Assembly: GCA_022036555.1 (NCBI GenBank)
Contig: CM039135.1
Coordinates: 45,202,934 to 45,266,933, forward strand
Origin: Microstegium vimineum
Lineage: Eukaryota > Streptophyta > Magnoliopsida > Poales > Poaceae
Direction of reading: 5' to 3'
DNA: 64,000 bases
Positions 11,940-22,219 of this stretch are shown piece by piece. The position numbers were made by a program, and so were the translations under genes. The notes under the pieces were generated by a model. The model ran no database searches. It was not told the DNA's origin and was given only the letters and a program-made list of their open reading frames with translations. Position 1 is the first letter of the stretch. Each line of letters starts with the position of its first letter.

Positions 11940-13080
11940 TGTTGACACAAAAAGCGTCAGGATCTGAGAACACCTCGGGCTATTACCCAAAGCTCGGTAT
12001 CCGGAGGCGTGTCAGTCGATTTGACCAGTTAATCGACAAGGACGATAACTAGAACAAGATCCAATCCAGACAACAGCGATGCGCCCGGATGCTGGGATTG
12101 AGGCTTGATCAGGATAACTAGAGCAGAGCTGAACGAGGCAACAGCGATGCGCCCGGATGCCAAGGCTCAGAGGTACTCCCACGCGGAACTTGCAAAGATT
12201 TGACGGAGATCAAGGTGATGCAGCCCGTCGAAGCTTGAAGAACTCGTTAAAAAGCTATAACTAATGCAATAAAGGTAAATTGCGATAAAAAGTAGAATAA
12301 GAGTAAAATTGGTTTGTTTGATATTGGATTCATTTTCTCTTCGTAGCCCTCGGGTACATATTTATACTCCCGCATGGAGAGTTGTACAAAGACACGACTC
12401 GTATCCTTCCTAAAACAAACTCCTAACTCTAAGGAAACTGACTCACGCAGGAGTTAGATCTAAAACAATAATATTTATTTTCCTTAACAAACACGCCTAT
12501 TTTAAAGGAAAATGAACGACTCATGTAAGAGTTAGACTCAAACTACTATAATAATACTGGTACAAAACACCAGTTTCCTTATACTTCTCCTCGATGGAAA
12601 CTTTCCATCGACAGATCCCTCCAATCCGCGACTTCCTACCTGTAGTCCTCTGCTGACACCAAGCATTAAGTCATCTTGTACTCATCGGCACCCTATGCCC
12701 ATCGGCATCGGCAACACTTCCCGATCGGCAACCTTGTACTGATAACTGTCTTCACCAATCAATCCCTATTAGCAATCGGCAACCACTCTTCATCGGCAAT
12801 CGGCAATGCCTCCTTATCGGCAATCGGCAATGCCTCCTCATCGGCAATCGGTAATCTGTCAGCAATCGGCATCAGCAACTTCATAGTTTAAGTTATTTAA
12901 CTTCATCAATTAACCTTTGTCGGCAAGAACCATCCAGTCTCCATCGGCAGCACACTTAATCTTCCCGCAGCGTATTTCCATCGGTAATACTAGCTTATTA
13001 TTTCCCGATGTCGATGGAGAAGGGCCGCTGATCAGTCAAACCTTAGTTCATTTGACACGTGCTGAAAAACGATGTCAACA
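11940..13080. mobile_element. LTR-like block (possible solo LTR)
   Basis: About 1.14 kb beginning TGTTGACAC and ending GATGTCAACA, so TG...CA with an 8-bp inverted terminal repeat as in plant LTRs. Inside are a TATA-like 'atatttatac' near 12356 and a cluster of 'atcggcaa' units at about 12690-12960. The flanking five bases (GATAT and CATAG) do not match, so no target duplication supports a simple solo LTR; a rearranged or recombined copy is possible. No gag or pol coding sequence is present. Confidence 0.5.
12690..12960. repeat. ATCGGCAA minisatellite cluster
   Basis: Repeated units of 'atcggcaa', some in the longer form 'atcggcaatgcctcc', lie inside the LTR-like block. The array is imperfect, with the best copies at 12770-12870. 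Confidence 0.8.
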
Positions 13081-13438
13081 CATAGGTTCCACGTGAATTT
13101 GACACGTTTCATGCACCATTATTCCGAGCGTACGTGCGCATCTTCATTTACCGGTACGTACTCGTACACATGCCAACGAACCCAATTGACCTTTCTTATT
13201 TAATGTATTTCTCACTAATATGATTGAGAGGATGCAAACATGGCCTGAGTACGTGTACTATTCTATTCTACTCTATTCTGCCGCGCTACCGTGTACACTA
13301 GTACCAAAATTGCATTGCACTGTGAACACGCACGCGCGCGCGCATCTAGATCAGAGATGTAGTATTAATCCATCTTTCTTTCTTGGCTTATACTCCAACG
13401 GACGCATCCACTAGTACATAATTGATTTTGCGAGACAC

Positions 13439-13654
13439 CACTTAAAACTCAACCGAGACGGGCATAAAACTCAAACGCCTCCAAAAATCAGGGCTATTAA
13501 CGGAGGCATGCATATTTTATTTACCGAGGTGGTCACATTTGTCCGCCTCTGAAAATCGATTTACGGAGGCGGTAATTTATAACAGGCCCGCCTCCAAAAA
13601 TACCCCCATTTACGGAGGCGGACCTGTTACAAAGGTCCATCTCGGTTAATAGTG
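13439..13654. mobile_element. miniature CACTA-like element
   Basis: Starts CACTTAAAACTCAACCGAG and ends, inverted, CACTATTAACCGAGATGG. Between the ends are repeated inverted copies of a 'ccgcctccgtaaa' motif, the subterminal repeat pattern of grass CACTA transposons. No transposase. Matching 3-bp flanks are not evident, so boundaries are approximate. Confidence 0.65.
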
Positions 13655-14608
13655 GTTGGATCTCAAACTAGCTCAGTCGGCCCATTAACCTACCCACGTA
13701 TATAACCGGAACTTAGGGTTTTCAACAATCCACCCCACCCCTCCCATCCCCTCCCCCAGCCCGAGCGCCCTTCTCTCCTCAGCGGCGCCCCTCGGCCCGA
13801 GCGCCTCCCCTCCTCCATCCCCGACGGCGCCCCCTCCCCTCCCTCCCCCTTCTCTCCCTGCGGCTCCCCGAGGGTTCGGTGGAGCGGGCGCGACCCGGCG
13901 GCTAGGTGGCGCGGGGCGGCTTGGCACGCACGGAGGACGGGCGGCGCGGGAGGACCGGCGTGCGCGGGCGGCGTGGGAGGTTCCAGGACAGGGTCTGACA
14001 AAGCCGGGCCGGCCCCAGCCCCAGATCCACATAAGTTGCATGCGCGCGCGTGCGGTTTTAATCTGATGAACACAGTACCAGCAGTACGCGTTGAAGAAGA
14101 AGGTTCCATGAATTAATGCATGGCATGGTCGTCGATCTGCTGTACGTGTGGCTGCTGGCCGGGGGTGTTACCTGGAGTACAAGTATGTCTAACTCTTTGC
14201 ATGCATGCACACCTGATCGACGATGGAAGAACAGTACTCAATTCATCCCAAATGGTAAGTCGTTTGACTTTTTTGACTTAAAGTTTGATCACTAGTCTTA
14301 TTCAAAAAATTACATAAAAATAGTAAAATTTAAGTTATTTTGAAGAACTTTTATTAATAAAGTAAGTCACAACAAAATATTTAATATTTAACATAAACTT
14401 TTAAATAAGACCGGCAGATTTACGGAGTACGTGCTGAATAATTCTCCACCTACCACGGCCCACGGGGCCGGGCCGGGTCAACCGCGCGGTACGCGGTGGT
14501 GCAAGTGCAACAACGTTGGTCGTCGTCGATGGTCACGTGCATGCGCCAGCTAGCCGCCGCCGGTCGTCTGACCACGCACGCACGCACTCACGAGGTTTTT
14601 ATGACGTA
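13655..14608. other. C-rich region, no gene assigned
   Basis: A TATATAA-type motif near 13700 is followed by TTAGGGTTTTC and then about 250 bases of C-rich sequence, resembling a grass 5' UTR or a captured promoter. Frames through it encode only low-complexity Pro/Arg/Gly stretches and do not connect to a recognisable exon. It may belong to the adjacent CACTA-like sequence. Beyond 14100 nothing is recognisable. Confidence 0.4.
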
Positions 14609-14876
14609 CACTCCCTTTTATCAAAAGATCTAAATATCTATCTTTTGCTTCCTAAAAAATAACTTTGATAAAATATATATTAAAAACTATTAATATTTAT
14701 AGTACATATATAATTATTATCATTGAAAAGATCTTTGAATCTAGTCTTTTAACAAATTTATTTAGAGATACAAATTAATGTTACATATATTTTCTACAAA
14801 TTAAATTAAACTTATATAGCATAAACTACGAAAACGATAGTTATTAAAACGATAGTTATTATGGAACGAGATAAGT
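14609..14876. mobile_element. degenerate Stowaway-like MITE
   Basis: Left end reads 'tacactcccttttatc', close to the Stowaway start TACTCCCTCC, and the interior has the usual 'attaatatttatag...ttagagatac' pattern. The right end is eroded, so the call rests on the left end and the interior. Confidence 0.4.
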
Positions 14877-15807
14877 AACGTGGACAACCTTACATACAGC
14901 CTAATTAGCTTTATTATACTACTTGGCCCTTCTCTGAACGTCCACTTCTACTGCCGGCCGGTCCGAGGACAGGTACGTACGTTAGTTTCTCGCGCGCGTA
15001 TAGTAGGTTTCGTTGGAAGGCGAGTACGTCGCCGGTTCGATCCGGCTGACATAGCGGTCAAAAAGTTTTTTTTTCCACACGCGCGCGCCTTTCGTCTGTA
15101 CATGACCGTGGCCACATACGTACAGTACTTATCCGCTGGTTGGTTCGTCGCTTTTTCTTGGTTTTGTATGTACTCCGAGCTGGGTTTTTCCTAGCTAGCT
15201 AGCTCGTCAACCAAACAGAGTAAAAAATGAGAAATAGCCAAACGCGTTCGTTGTCCGTGACAATGGCAAGCCAAGCCAGGACGCACGGTAACTTCTCTAT
15301 ACAGATCCGTCCGCCAAGAGAAGGAAGACGACTGCATGCATGCGGCTGCGTGTGAACGGTGCTGACCGTGTCAGTAAGCATGAGGAATGCATGCATGCAC
15401 GCATCAGGCCCGTTGCATTATTGGGCCCAATCCAAAGCACGTACTATTCAGGCCCGCTCCCACCCATGCGCCGTGAGCCGAGATACTTCCTCCATCCTAA
15501 ATAAATAATTATAAGGCTGGAAAGGCCCGGACTTTTGAATTGTGCCAGCTACTGCTAAGGCTGTAAGGCAGCCCTTGATCCAGTCAACAATCGTGAGTTG
15601 GTATTTGTAACCCCAGGCCCAGGAAATCGTGCGCCTAGGTTGCTTTGCACTCTGTTGTGCGTGGTACAAATAAAAAAGTTGATCAGGCAGGCCTGATGTG
15701 CGCAGGCCCGGCAAAATTTACGTACTAGTATTTCCGCGAGCCGGCCCATCTACCGATGCTGACCCGCATGATTTTCTTTCTAAATAGTGTAAGAGCAACT
15801 CCAACAG
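14877..15807. other. intergenic up to the assembly gap
   Basis: No gene seen. It includes a truncated Stowaway start near 15485 ('tacttcctccatcc') and, directly against the gap, 'aagagcaactccaacag', the usual left end of another grass MITE that is cut by the gap. Confidence 0.5.
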
Positions 15808-15907
15808 NNNNNNNNNNNNNNNNNNNNNNNNNNNNNNNNNNNNNNNNNNNNNNNNNNNNNNNNNNNNNNNNNNNNNNNNNNNNNNNNNNNNNNNNNNNNN
15901 NNNNNNN
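15808..15907. other. assembly gap (100 N)
   Basis: Exactly 100 consecutive N, the conventional placeholder for a gap of unknown size. Apparent open frames crossing it are meaningless. Confidence 0.99.
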
Positions 15908-16729
15908 TGCCTTAAGGAACTCTTTAACCCCCGATTGGGGTTTTTATTTTTATTTGCCTTGGTAAAAAGGGGTTGAAGCACCTGGGATGACCATTTTTGT
16001 GGCAGGGGGGGGAATTTTTCCCTTAATTCCTAAAATTGGATTTTGTCATCACCCCTTTGGGGCCCCGGTAGACCCCCCGTGTTTTGCCACTGTGTCTCAT
16101 CGGCCCTCATGACAATCTCGCTGATTGCATTTGTACACTGTATTTTAAAAATAAATCGAAAAAAAATCTCATTAACGGCAAGTAAAAATGCCGCCTCGGG
16201 TATGCGCCCGGCAGCACTGAAAAGGGAAATTTGGGCGAATTTTGGGCCTACCTGGGGGTTTACTGCCCTTTGGGTCCATTATTGCAGCTTTGTCTCTTGG
16301 GGGCAAACAACCCTTTCCTAGGGAAAAGGGGGAAAAAAACCGAAAAAAGGGGGGACACTGTTGGGTTAATTGGCCAACAGTATCAAGACCCAAAGATCTT
16401 GGGGGAACTAGGGATACTTGCCCGGAAAAATTTGGAAGGGGCTCTTCCCCCTACGCTGGTTGTGGCAAGATTGGGTGGATGTTCCAAACCTTGGGGAGGT
16501 GCGGAATTAAACCCCGCAACGGCTAGACCGGCTACTCTTCCCAAACATCAACAAAGGTCACAATTGGGGGTGGAAGAAGGCCCGCTTTTGGGACAACAAT
16601 TGGCCCGGATGGGGAGGCCCCCCAAAAACATCTAGCGGGCCCCCCTTTTTTCAAGCTACTCAAAAAAAAAAAACCCCAAAACAGTCAAGCTGGAAAATTC
16701 TAACAATAGTTTGGGTCCCCATCGCTTAT
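15908..16729. other. low-quality sequence right of the gap
   Basis: An unusual density of homopolymers (runs of four to twelve G, A, C or T) that stops by about 16720. Short stretches in several frames look like pieces of the LINE that follows (for example TLGRCGIKPRNG at about 16490-16525), as if one frame had been broken many times by homopolymer errors. I read this as poor consensus over LINE-derived sequence. Confidence 0.6.
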
Positions 16730-17529
16730 TTGGGCCGAATCACCACTGCTGTCCAAGTGGAGGAATTTGTATCCTTGTGGATCAGAATCCAAAACATTCA
16801 CCTCACACAGGGCGTACGAGACTCCATTGTATGGAGATGGACAAATAATGGCACTTATTCCACCAGGTCAGCTTATAGGATCCAATTTAGTGGTTCCTAT
16901 GGGGGCTTCCGGAGTGACCTCATATGGAAAGCGCATGCCGAGGGCAAGTGCAAAGTATTCGCTTGGATTTTGGTGAGAGAAAAAATACTCACGGCGGATA
17001 ATTTGCAGAAGAGAGGTTGGTCCCATCAAGACCATTGTGCTTTGTGCAACGGACCGCTTGAGACAGGATTACACTTGGCGCTACTTTGTCCGTTCGCCAA
17101 AGTAGTATGGAGCCTCATTCTTTCCTAGGAGCACTTCGATGCCCTGTTGATCCTACCACCTCAGGAACCGGCTCATTTAATCTCATGGTGGGAGAAGACC
17201 GAAATCAAGATAACCAAGGGGGAAAGAAAACGCTTCAACGGAATGGTGATATATACATTATGGAACCTTTGGAAGGAGAGGAATAGAAGAATTTTCAACA
17301 ATGCTCATGAATCGGCAATGCAAGTGGCTTCAAGAGTCAAAGAGGATATTGAGCAAAGGAAGAGGGCATTAACTTGGAGGGGGTAATCAGCTTAAAATAT
17401 GTAATATTGTGGCTAGTGTTTCTCGCTGTTTCTCTATTCGAGGAGAGTGTGCCTCCTCCAAATGTACATATAAACCTCTTTTCCTCTCTTAATTGAAAGG
17501 CAGAGCTCTTGCCATTGCCTTCAAAAAAA
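16730..17529 (+). mobile_element. LINE (L1-type) 3' end relic, plus strand
   Basis: The frame from 16730 encodes the C-terminal zf-RVT region of a plant LINE polyprotein: WRWTNNGTYSTRSAY, then a zinc-binding pattern around HCALCNGPLETGLHLALLC. One in-frame stop at 17126-17128 interrupts it, after which the same frame resumes to 17386 with the typical ending IYTLWNLWKERNRRIF. A 3' UTR and a short A-run (17523-17529) follow. The 5' part lies in the damaged sequence by the gap. It is inactive as read. Confidence 0.85.
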
Positions 17530-17565
17530 TGATCTGCACTAAACCTCCTGTTTTTTCCCTCTATA

Positions 17566-17639
17566 TTTTTTTTCTCGAATACGCAGGAGAACTGCGTATC
17601 ATTGTATTAATAGTAGAGAAAAGGAGTCAAACAGAGACC

Positions 17640-17679
<40 letters not shown>

Positions 17680-18200
17680 TACACACTGACTGGAACTACT
17701 CACCTATGGCTGGGATGAAAGACCTGATCAAAGCCCCTCTAACCAACATCCCAAGCTGTGTGCAGGGACAGCCCCTTAGCACCAGCTAAAGACCATAAAA
17801 GGGCTTCCTCCCGAGCCAGGGTCAAAGCTGTAGACAGTCTAGGGGTAGCTCCAATGAATGCACAGTCATTTCGATGCTTCCAGATGGTCCAGGCGCCTAG
17901 GATGATGAGGGAATTCAATCCCTTTCGCGCATCTCCGCTTACTGTCAAGACCGCCTTTTCCCACCAGGCATCAAAGGAGGTATCAACGGGCTGCGGGGCA
18001 AGTGCTGCAAGACCGATGCTATGTAGGATGTCATACCAGAATTGTCTTGCAAACACACATCCAATGAGGAGATGCTGGATGTTCTCTTCCTCTTGATCAC
18101 ATAGTAGGCACCGGTCCGGGTGAGGAAGACCTTGCCGAGCTAACTATCTGCTGTCCAACAACGATTGTGAGCAAATGTGCAAAATCTGCCCTACTTGTTT
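17566..18200 (-). mobile_element. LINE (L1-type) 3' end relic, minus strand
   Basis: On the minus strand the zf-RVT pattern CLLCDQEEENIQHLLIGC is followed by the usual C-terminal segment (AWTIWKHRNDCAF) down to a stop at 17739. Upstream the frame is broken: HNRCWTAD and LARQGLPHPD are recognisable but separated by a one-base deletion near 18140. The 3' end is the T-run at 17566-17573 next to 'ctcgaatacgcaggag', a common LINE tail in grasses. It converges on the plus-strand LINE, leaving about 36 bases between their tails. Confidence 0.85.
17643..17676. repeat. (AC)n microsatellite
   Basis: An uninterrupted dinucleotide run of about 17 units inside the 3' UTR of the minus-strand LINE relic. 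Confidence 0.95.
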
Positions 18201-18466
18201 TTGGGGGAAGAAACTCTCGAAAAATAAATCATGACTGTGTCTTGGCACATCTTTGATTAAGTGGAGATAGAAAAGTAAAATTAATTACCCTTGTAAATGA
18301 GGTCCAAGTAAAATAAGTAACTTCTCTATTCAAAGGATAAATTGTTTATTTGACTTCAATAAAAAATGTGTTTTCCATTTGCAGACACACAATGAATATA
18401 ATATTCTTAGATAGCATGACATGAGTTTGTCTTATTCTATGTCCTGACTGAGACTTTGTTGTATAG

Positions 18467-19043
18467 TTGTGGAGGATGGTTCGAACTGGAGCATGGGGCA
18501 AAGGCAGCTTTTCTGCTTGGGACGTGCACTTCTAAGAAGATGTCGTATCTTAGTTCTCGATGAGGCCACGGCATCTATAGACAATGCTACTGATGCTATC
18601 CTTCAGAAAACAATCAGGAAAGAATTCAGAGATTGCACTGTTATCACTGTCGCACACCGTATACCCACTGTTATGGACTGCGATATGGTACTTGCAATGA
18701 GCGACGGTATGTTTTCTTCATGAACTTGCTATAGATACAGCCGTATCCAAAGTTATTGGCTATGAATCAGTACGACAAGATCCTCAAAACCTAGGGATTA
18801 TAGTAGTGATCTTTGCATGCCTACTTTAAAAATAAATCAGAATTAAACTATTTAGATTGTGAAAGTCTGTCTCAAGATACTATTGCAGCATTTACATGCG
18901 AAGTCCATGCTAATGGGTTCGACTAACTTCCAGGGAAACTAGTGGAGTATGACAAACCTACGAAGCTCATGGATACCGAAGGATCACTCTTCCGTGACCT
19001 CGTCAAAGAGTACTGGTCATACACATCAAATGGAAATATTTAG
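18467..19043 (+). pseudogene. ABCC (MRP-type) transporter, last two exons only
   Basis: Exon 18467-18706 encodes the end of the second nucleotide-binding domain of a plant ABCC transporter: an LSGGQ-equivalent signature (WSMGQRQLFCLGRALL), Walker B (RILVLDEATASID) and the H-loop (VITVAHRI). Exon 18934-19043 adds the C-terminus (KLVEYDKPTKLMDTEGSLFR, ending SNGNI and TAG). The acceptor at 18466, the donor at 18707 and the shared phase are intact. Everything 5' of this, including Walker A and the membrane domains, is missing: upstream is some intron-like sequence and then the inverted LINE. Full-length family members have about 1,300-1,500 residues, so this is a truncated remnant of about 117 codons. 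The nearby gap means the rest of the gene could have been lost in assembly. Confidence 0.85.
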
Positions 19044-19126
19044 GAGAAATTATGAGAGTTTACATGTTCACTCGCTGCAGTCTCTTAAAAGGAGATACAA
19101 AAACCTGTGCTCCCACATCCGAAGAA

Positions 19127-19256
19127 CTCTTCTATCTGAAGTCTGAAGAAAAGGCATCAGACATTGTCAGGAAGTGCTTGTTATCAAGTTACTCTTCTAT
19201 CTGAAGTCTGAAGAAAAGGCATCAGGCATTGTCAGGAAGTGCTTGTTATCAAGTTT
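19127..19256. repeat. 65-bp tandem duplication
   Basis: The unit beginning 'ctcttctatctgaagtctg' occurs twice in direct contact with a period of 65 bases and one visible difference. It lies in what would be the 3' UTR of the ABCC remnant. Confidence 0.9.
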
Positions 19257-19570
19257 TTGCCTCACCTTTTGAGCAACTTCTTGACAGCTTCTGTTTTGGG
19301 TCATTGCTCCTCTTCAGGCGCTGAACAGAAGGAAACCTGTTCCTCAAAAAAAAAAAAAAAGAAGGAATTCTTCAGATTTTTTTGCTCGAATAGTGAGCTA
19401 ATAAAAGGATAAATGGGAGGCATGCACATCAAGTTTGCAACCCTGTTCATTTTCTTAAAAAAAATAGTCTGCAACCGTGATACTCCATGTTCATAAAAAT
19501 GCTTAGGCTATTCCGTTCAAATTTTGTGCTGTATACCTACACACCTACTACTTAAGTGTATATGATGTTT

Positions 19571-19585
19571 GGGGGGGGGGGGGGG
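19571..19585. repeat. 15-base G tract
   Basis: A run of 15 G preceded by TTT and followed by CAATAATGG. Such a tract is prone to length errors in sequencing. Confidence 0.9.
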
Positions 19586-19774
19586 CAATAATGGCTTTTC
19601 AGCACCCTCCTGTTCATGTATATTCATAAGCTCCCTGTTCATCAACTACTAGAGCCAACCAATCTGGTGGTAACTCTGTTTTCACTGCGTGTGCATGCAG
19701 AATGGTTATAGTTCTTTCCTTGTGATATATGTAACTCACAAATTTATTAATTGGCACAAATAGTTGAGTAAAAT

Positions 19775-20862
19775 ATCACTATTTATTTCTTTGGATAGAC
19801 ATAAAGTCCCAACAAAGTACGTGACCCTCATCAAGGACATGTACAACAATGTTGTGACTAGCGTTCGAACCAATGATGGTAATACTGATTGCTTCCCGAT
19901 TAGAATTGGGCTTCATCAAGGGTCAGCCTTGAGCCCGTATCTCTTTGCCTTGGTGATGGACGAGATTACGAGGGACATTCAAGGGGACATCCCTTGGTGC
20001 ATGCTCTTCGCCGATGATGTAGTGTTAGTTGATGAAAACTTGACGGGAGTAAATAGGAAACTTGAGCTGTGGCGGCAGACCCTTGAGTCTAAAGGTTTTA
20101 GACTAAGTCGAATTAAAACTGAGTATATGAAATGCGACTTTGGCACAACGGCTCAGGATGAGGGAGATGTGAGTTTGGAAGGTCAAGTCGTGCGTAAAAA
20201 GGACACCTTCCGATATCTGGGATCGATGCTACAAAGGGATGGAGATATTGATGCAGACGTTAGCCATAGAATCAAAGCAGAGTGGATCAAGTGGCGTCAA
20301 GCTTCTGGCATTCTATGTGACAAGAGGGTACCCAAAAAGCTAAAAGGCAAGTTCTATAGGACAACAATTAGACCTGCAATGTTGTATGGAGCCGAATGTT
20401 GGCCCACAAAGGCTCGACATGTTCAACAAATGAGTGTTGCAGAAATGCGCATGTTGCGTTGGATCTGTGGTCACACAAGAATGGACCAAGTTCGGAATGA
20501 TGATATACGTGATCGCCTAGGGGTGGCACCAATTGAAAAAAAGCTTGTCCAACATCGGTTAAGATGGTTTGGCCATGTCCAGAGGAGACCGCCATATGCA
20601 CCAGTGCGCTGTGGAGTCCCAAGCCAAGCTAATAATATAAGGAGAGGCAGAGGAAGACCGAAGTTGACATGGGCGGAGGCGGTGAATAGGGATTTAAAAG
20701 CTTAGGATATATCTAGAGATCTATGTTTGGATAGGTTGCCTGGAAAACAGTTATTAAAGTGCCGGAACCATGACTTGAGAATCTTGTTGGGTCTCAACTC
20801 TAGCCTACCCTAACTTGCTTGGGACTACAGGCTTTGTTGATGTTGATGTTAATGTTGATGTT
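19775..20862 (+). mobile_element. 5'-truncated RTE-type LINE with reverse transcriptase
   Basis: An uninterrupted frame to 20705 encodes the C-terminal half of a non-LTR reverse transcriptase: GLHQGSALSPYLFALVMDE, the catalytic FADD motif (CMLFADDVVLVDE), FRYLGSMLQRDG, and the C-terminal RWFGHVQRRP followed by RRGRGRPKLTW. It then runs into a short 3' UTR ending in tandem TTGATG-type units (20834-20862), the microsatellite-like tail of RTE-clade elements instead of poly-A. The N-terminal endonuclease and the first RT blocks are missing, so it cannot be autonomous, but the preserved frame suggests fairly recent insertion. Confidence 0.9.
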
Positions 20863-22219
20863 ACAAAGTAAACATATCAAGGACGAAAGAAGTTTAGCTA
20901 TACTATGAAATCACATTTTACTGCAATTCTGCTGTACAATCACTCCTGTGTAAATATTTATTTCATCTGAAAAACTGCAAGTATCTATTTCGATTGTATT
21001 CGTAATCGGTATAGCACACTTCGAGCAGCTGTACAAGTCTTTTGCGGTGCAGAATCTAAGGGGGCCTTTGGAACGCATGAACTATATGGAAATTCCTCAG
21101 GAATTATTCGTTCATTTTCATAGGTAAAGCACTGGAAAATTGAAATTTCCCCTTACATTCCAAAGGGTCCTAAAAGAGAAGGATTTACACTGAACATTTT
21201 GCTAGAACAAGAAAGTTTGATAATTTGCTAACCAAAATGTCGCAAAACAGAGAGGGAAGCGGTTAGAATCCTGGAGCATCTGAGCCAGCGCCGGTGGCTT
21301 CCAATCCTTAACGGCGAAACATGCCGGCCACAAAAAAAAAGGAACAACAAAGGAGCACTGGGAGCCGGTAAAGCTGGCTTCTTTTTTTTTGACACGAGGA
21401 AACACCCCATTTCCATTGAAACACAACGGAAATACAAAGTTTGAGCGTTTAAGAGACTTCCAAAGAAGAAAAGGGTAAAGCTGGTTTCTGGTGTTATTTG
21501 CCATCAAACCAAAGGGAACAAGGGATTATGCAAGATTACAGAGGACCCTCCGATCAGCCCAGAAGTGAGCCTTAGCATTTCGCCCAAGTGCAGCAGGCGT
21601 CTGCCATGGCCGCTGCTCACGCCTGCCATTCCGCAAGATTACAAATTCACGCAGAAAAACAAAGGCAAGCAGGACACAAAGCTACTGCAAACACACACAA
21701 AAAAAAAAAAAAAACCTGTACACCGCAACAAACTAATAAATAAAATAAAATCCTTTAAACGGCTGCGGAAATTCTCCGCCAGCAGCATGATGCCACGAAA
21801 TCCTAACTTGCTCTACAGGATACAAGTTCACTGCTTACGACGGTATGGCAGTTGACATCCAGTACAGTCAAGAGAGCACCCTAAACTACATTATTGTTGT
21901 TATATTACAAAACAATGACCTTCTCAGGATGGCGCCCAAATGGGTTACCAGCTACAGCTGCATCGACACCCCACCGCTCCACCAGCATATCACCCAACTC
22001 TCCCCACAGCAGGCTGCACGAGCATGAACCACCTATCCACGCCCTAGTTACCAGGTATGCATCGGGGACACTGCAAACATAAGAACCGGACAGGTAAGTA
22101 ATTTCAGACACAGGTATATGTCACGAAGCAAAAGAAATACTACCATTCTACTTGCAAGTTCATATAAGAGAGGTTGCAAGTAACCAAAGAAGTGCCAATC
22201 CAAAGACAAAGTACCTGTG
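20863..22219. other. intergenic plus EIL 3' region
   Basis: Contains a small MITE (21060-21170) and, at about 21380-21430, a T-run followed by 'gacacgaggaaacacccc', probably an inverted LINE or SINE tail. The part nearest 22219 should be the 3' UTR of the minus-strand EIL gene. No other gene seen. Confidence 0.5.
21060..21170. mobile_element. small Tourist-like MITE
   Basis: A 111-bp element, ends GGGGGCCTTTGGAA and inverted TTCCAAAGGGTCC, flanked by TAA on both sides (21057-21059 and 21171-21173). The interior reads like an inverted pair around 'ggaaattcctcaggaatt'. Related ends occur at 49374-49591 and 59254-59340. Confidence 0.7.

Noticed and set aside
12690..12960. CRISPR-like regularly spaced short repeats
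   Set aside because: The units are directly adjacent or irregularly spaced minisatellite words in plant DNA inside an LTR-like block, with no unique spacers.
13690..14109. Proline and arginine-rich minus-strand frames of 118-139 codons
   Set aside because: They arise from a C-rich leader-like tract read antisense; no protein family resemblance.
15036..15062. tRNA T-arm-like sequence (GCCGGTTCGATCCGGC) followed by a T-run
   Set aside because: The loop is one base short, and the upstream 70 bases do not form D and anticodon arms, so a tRNA gene is not supported.
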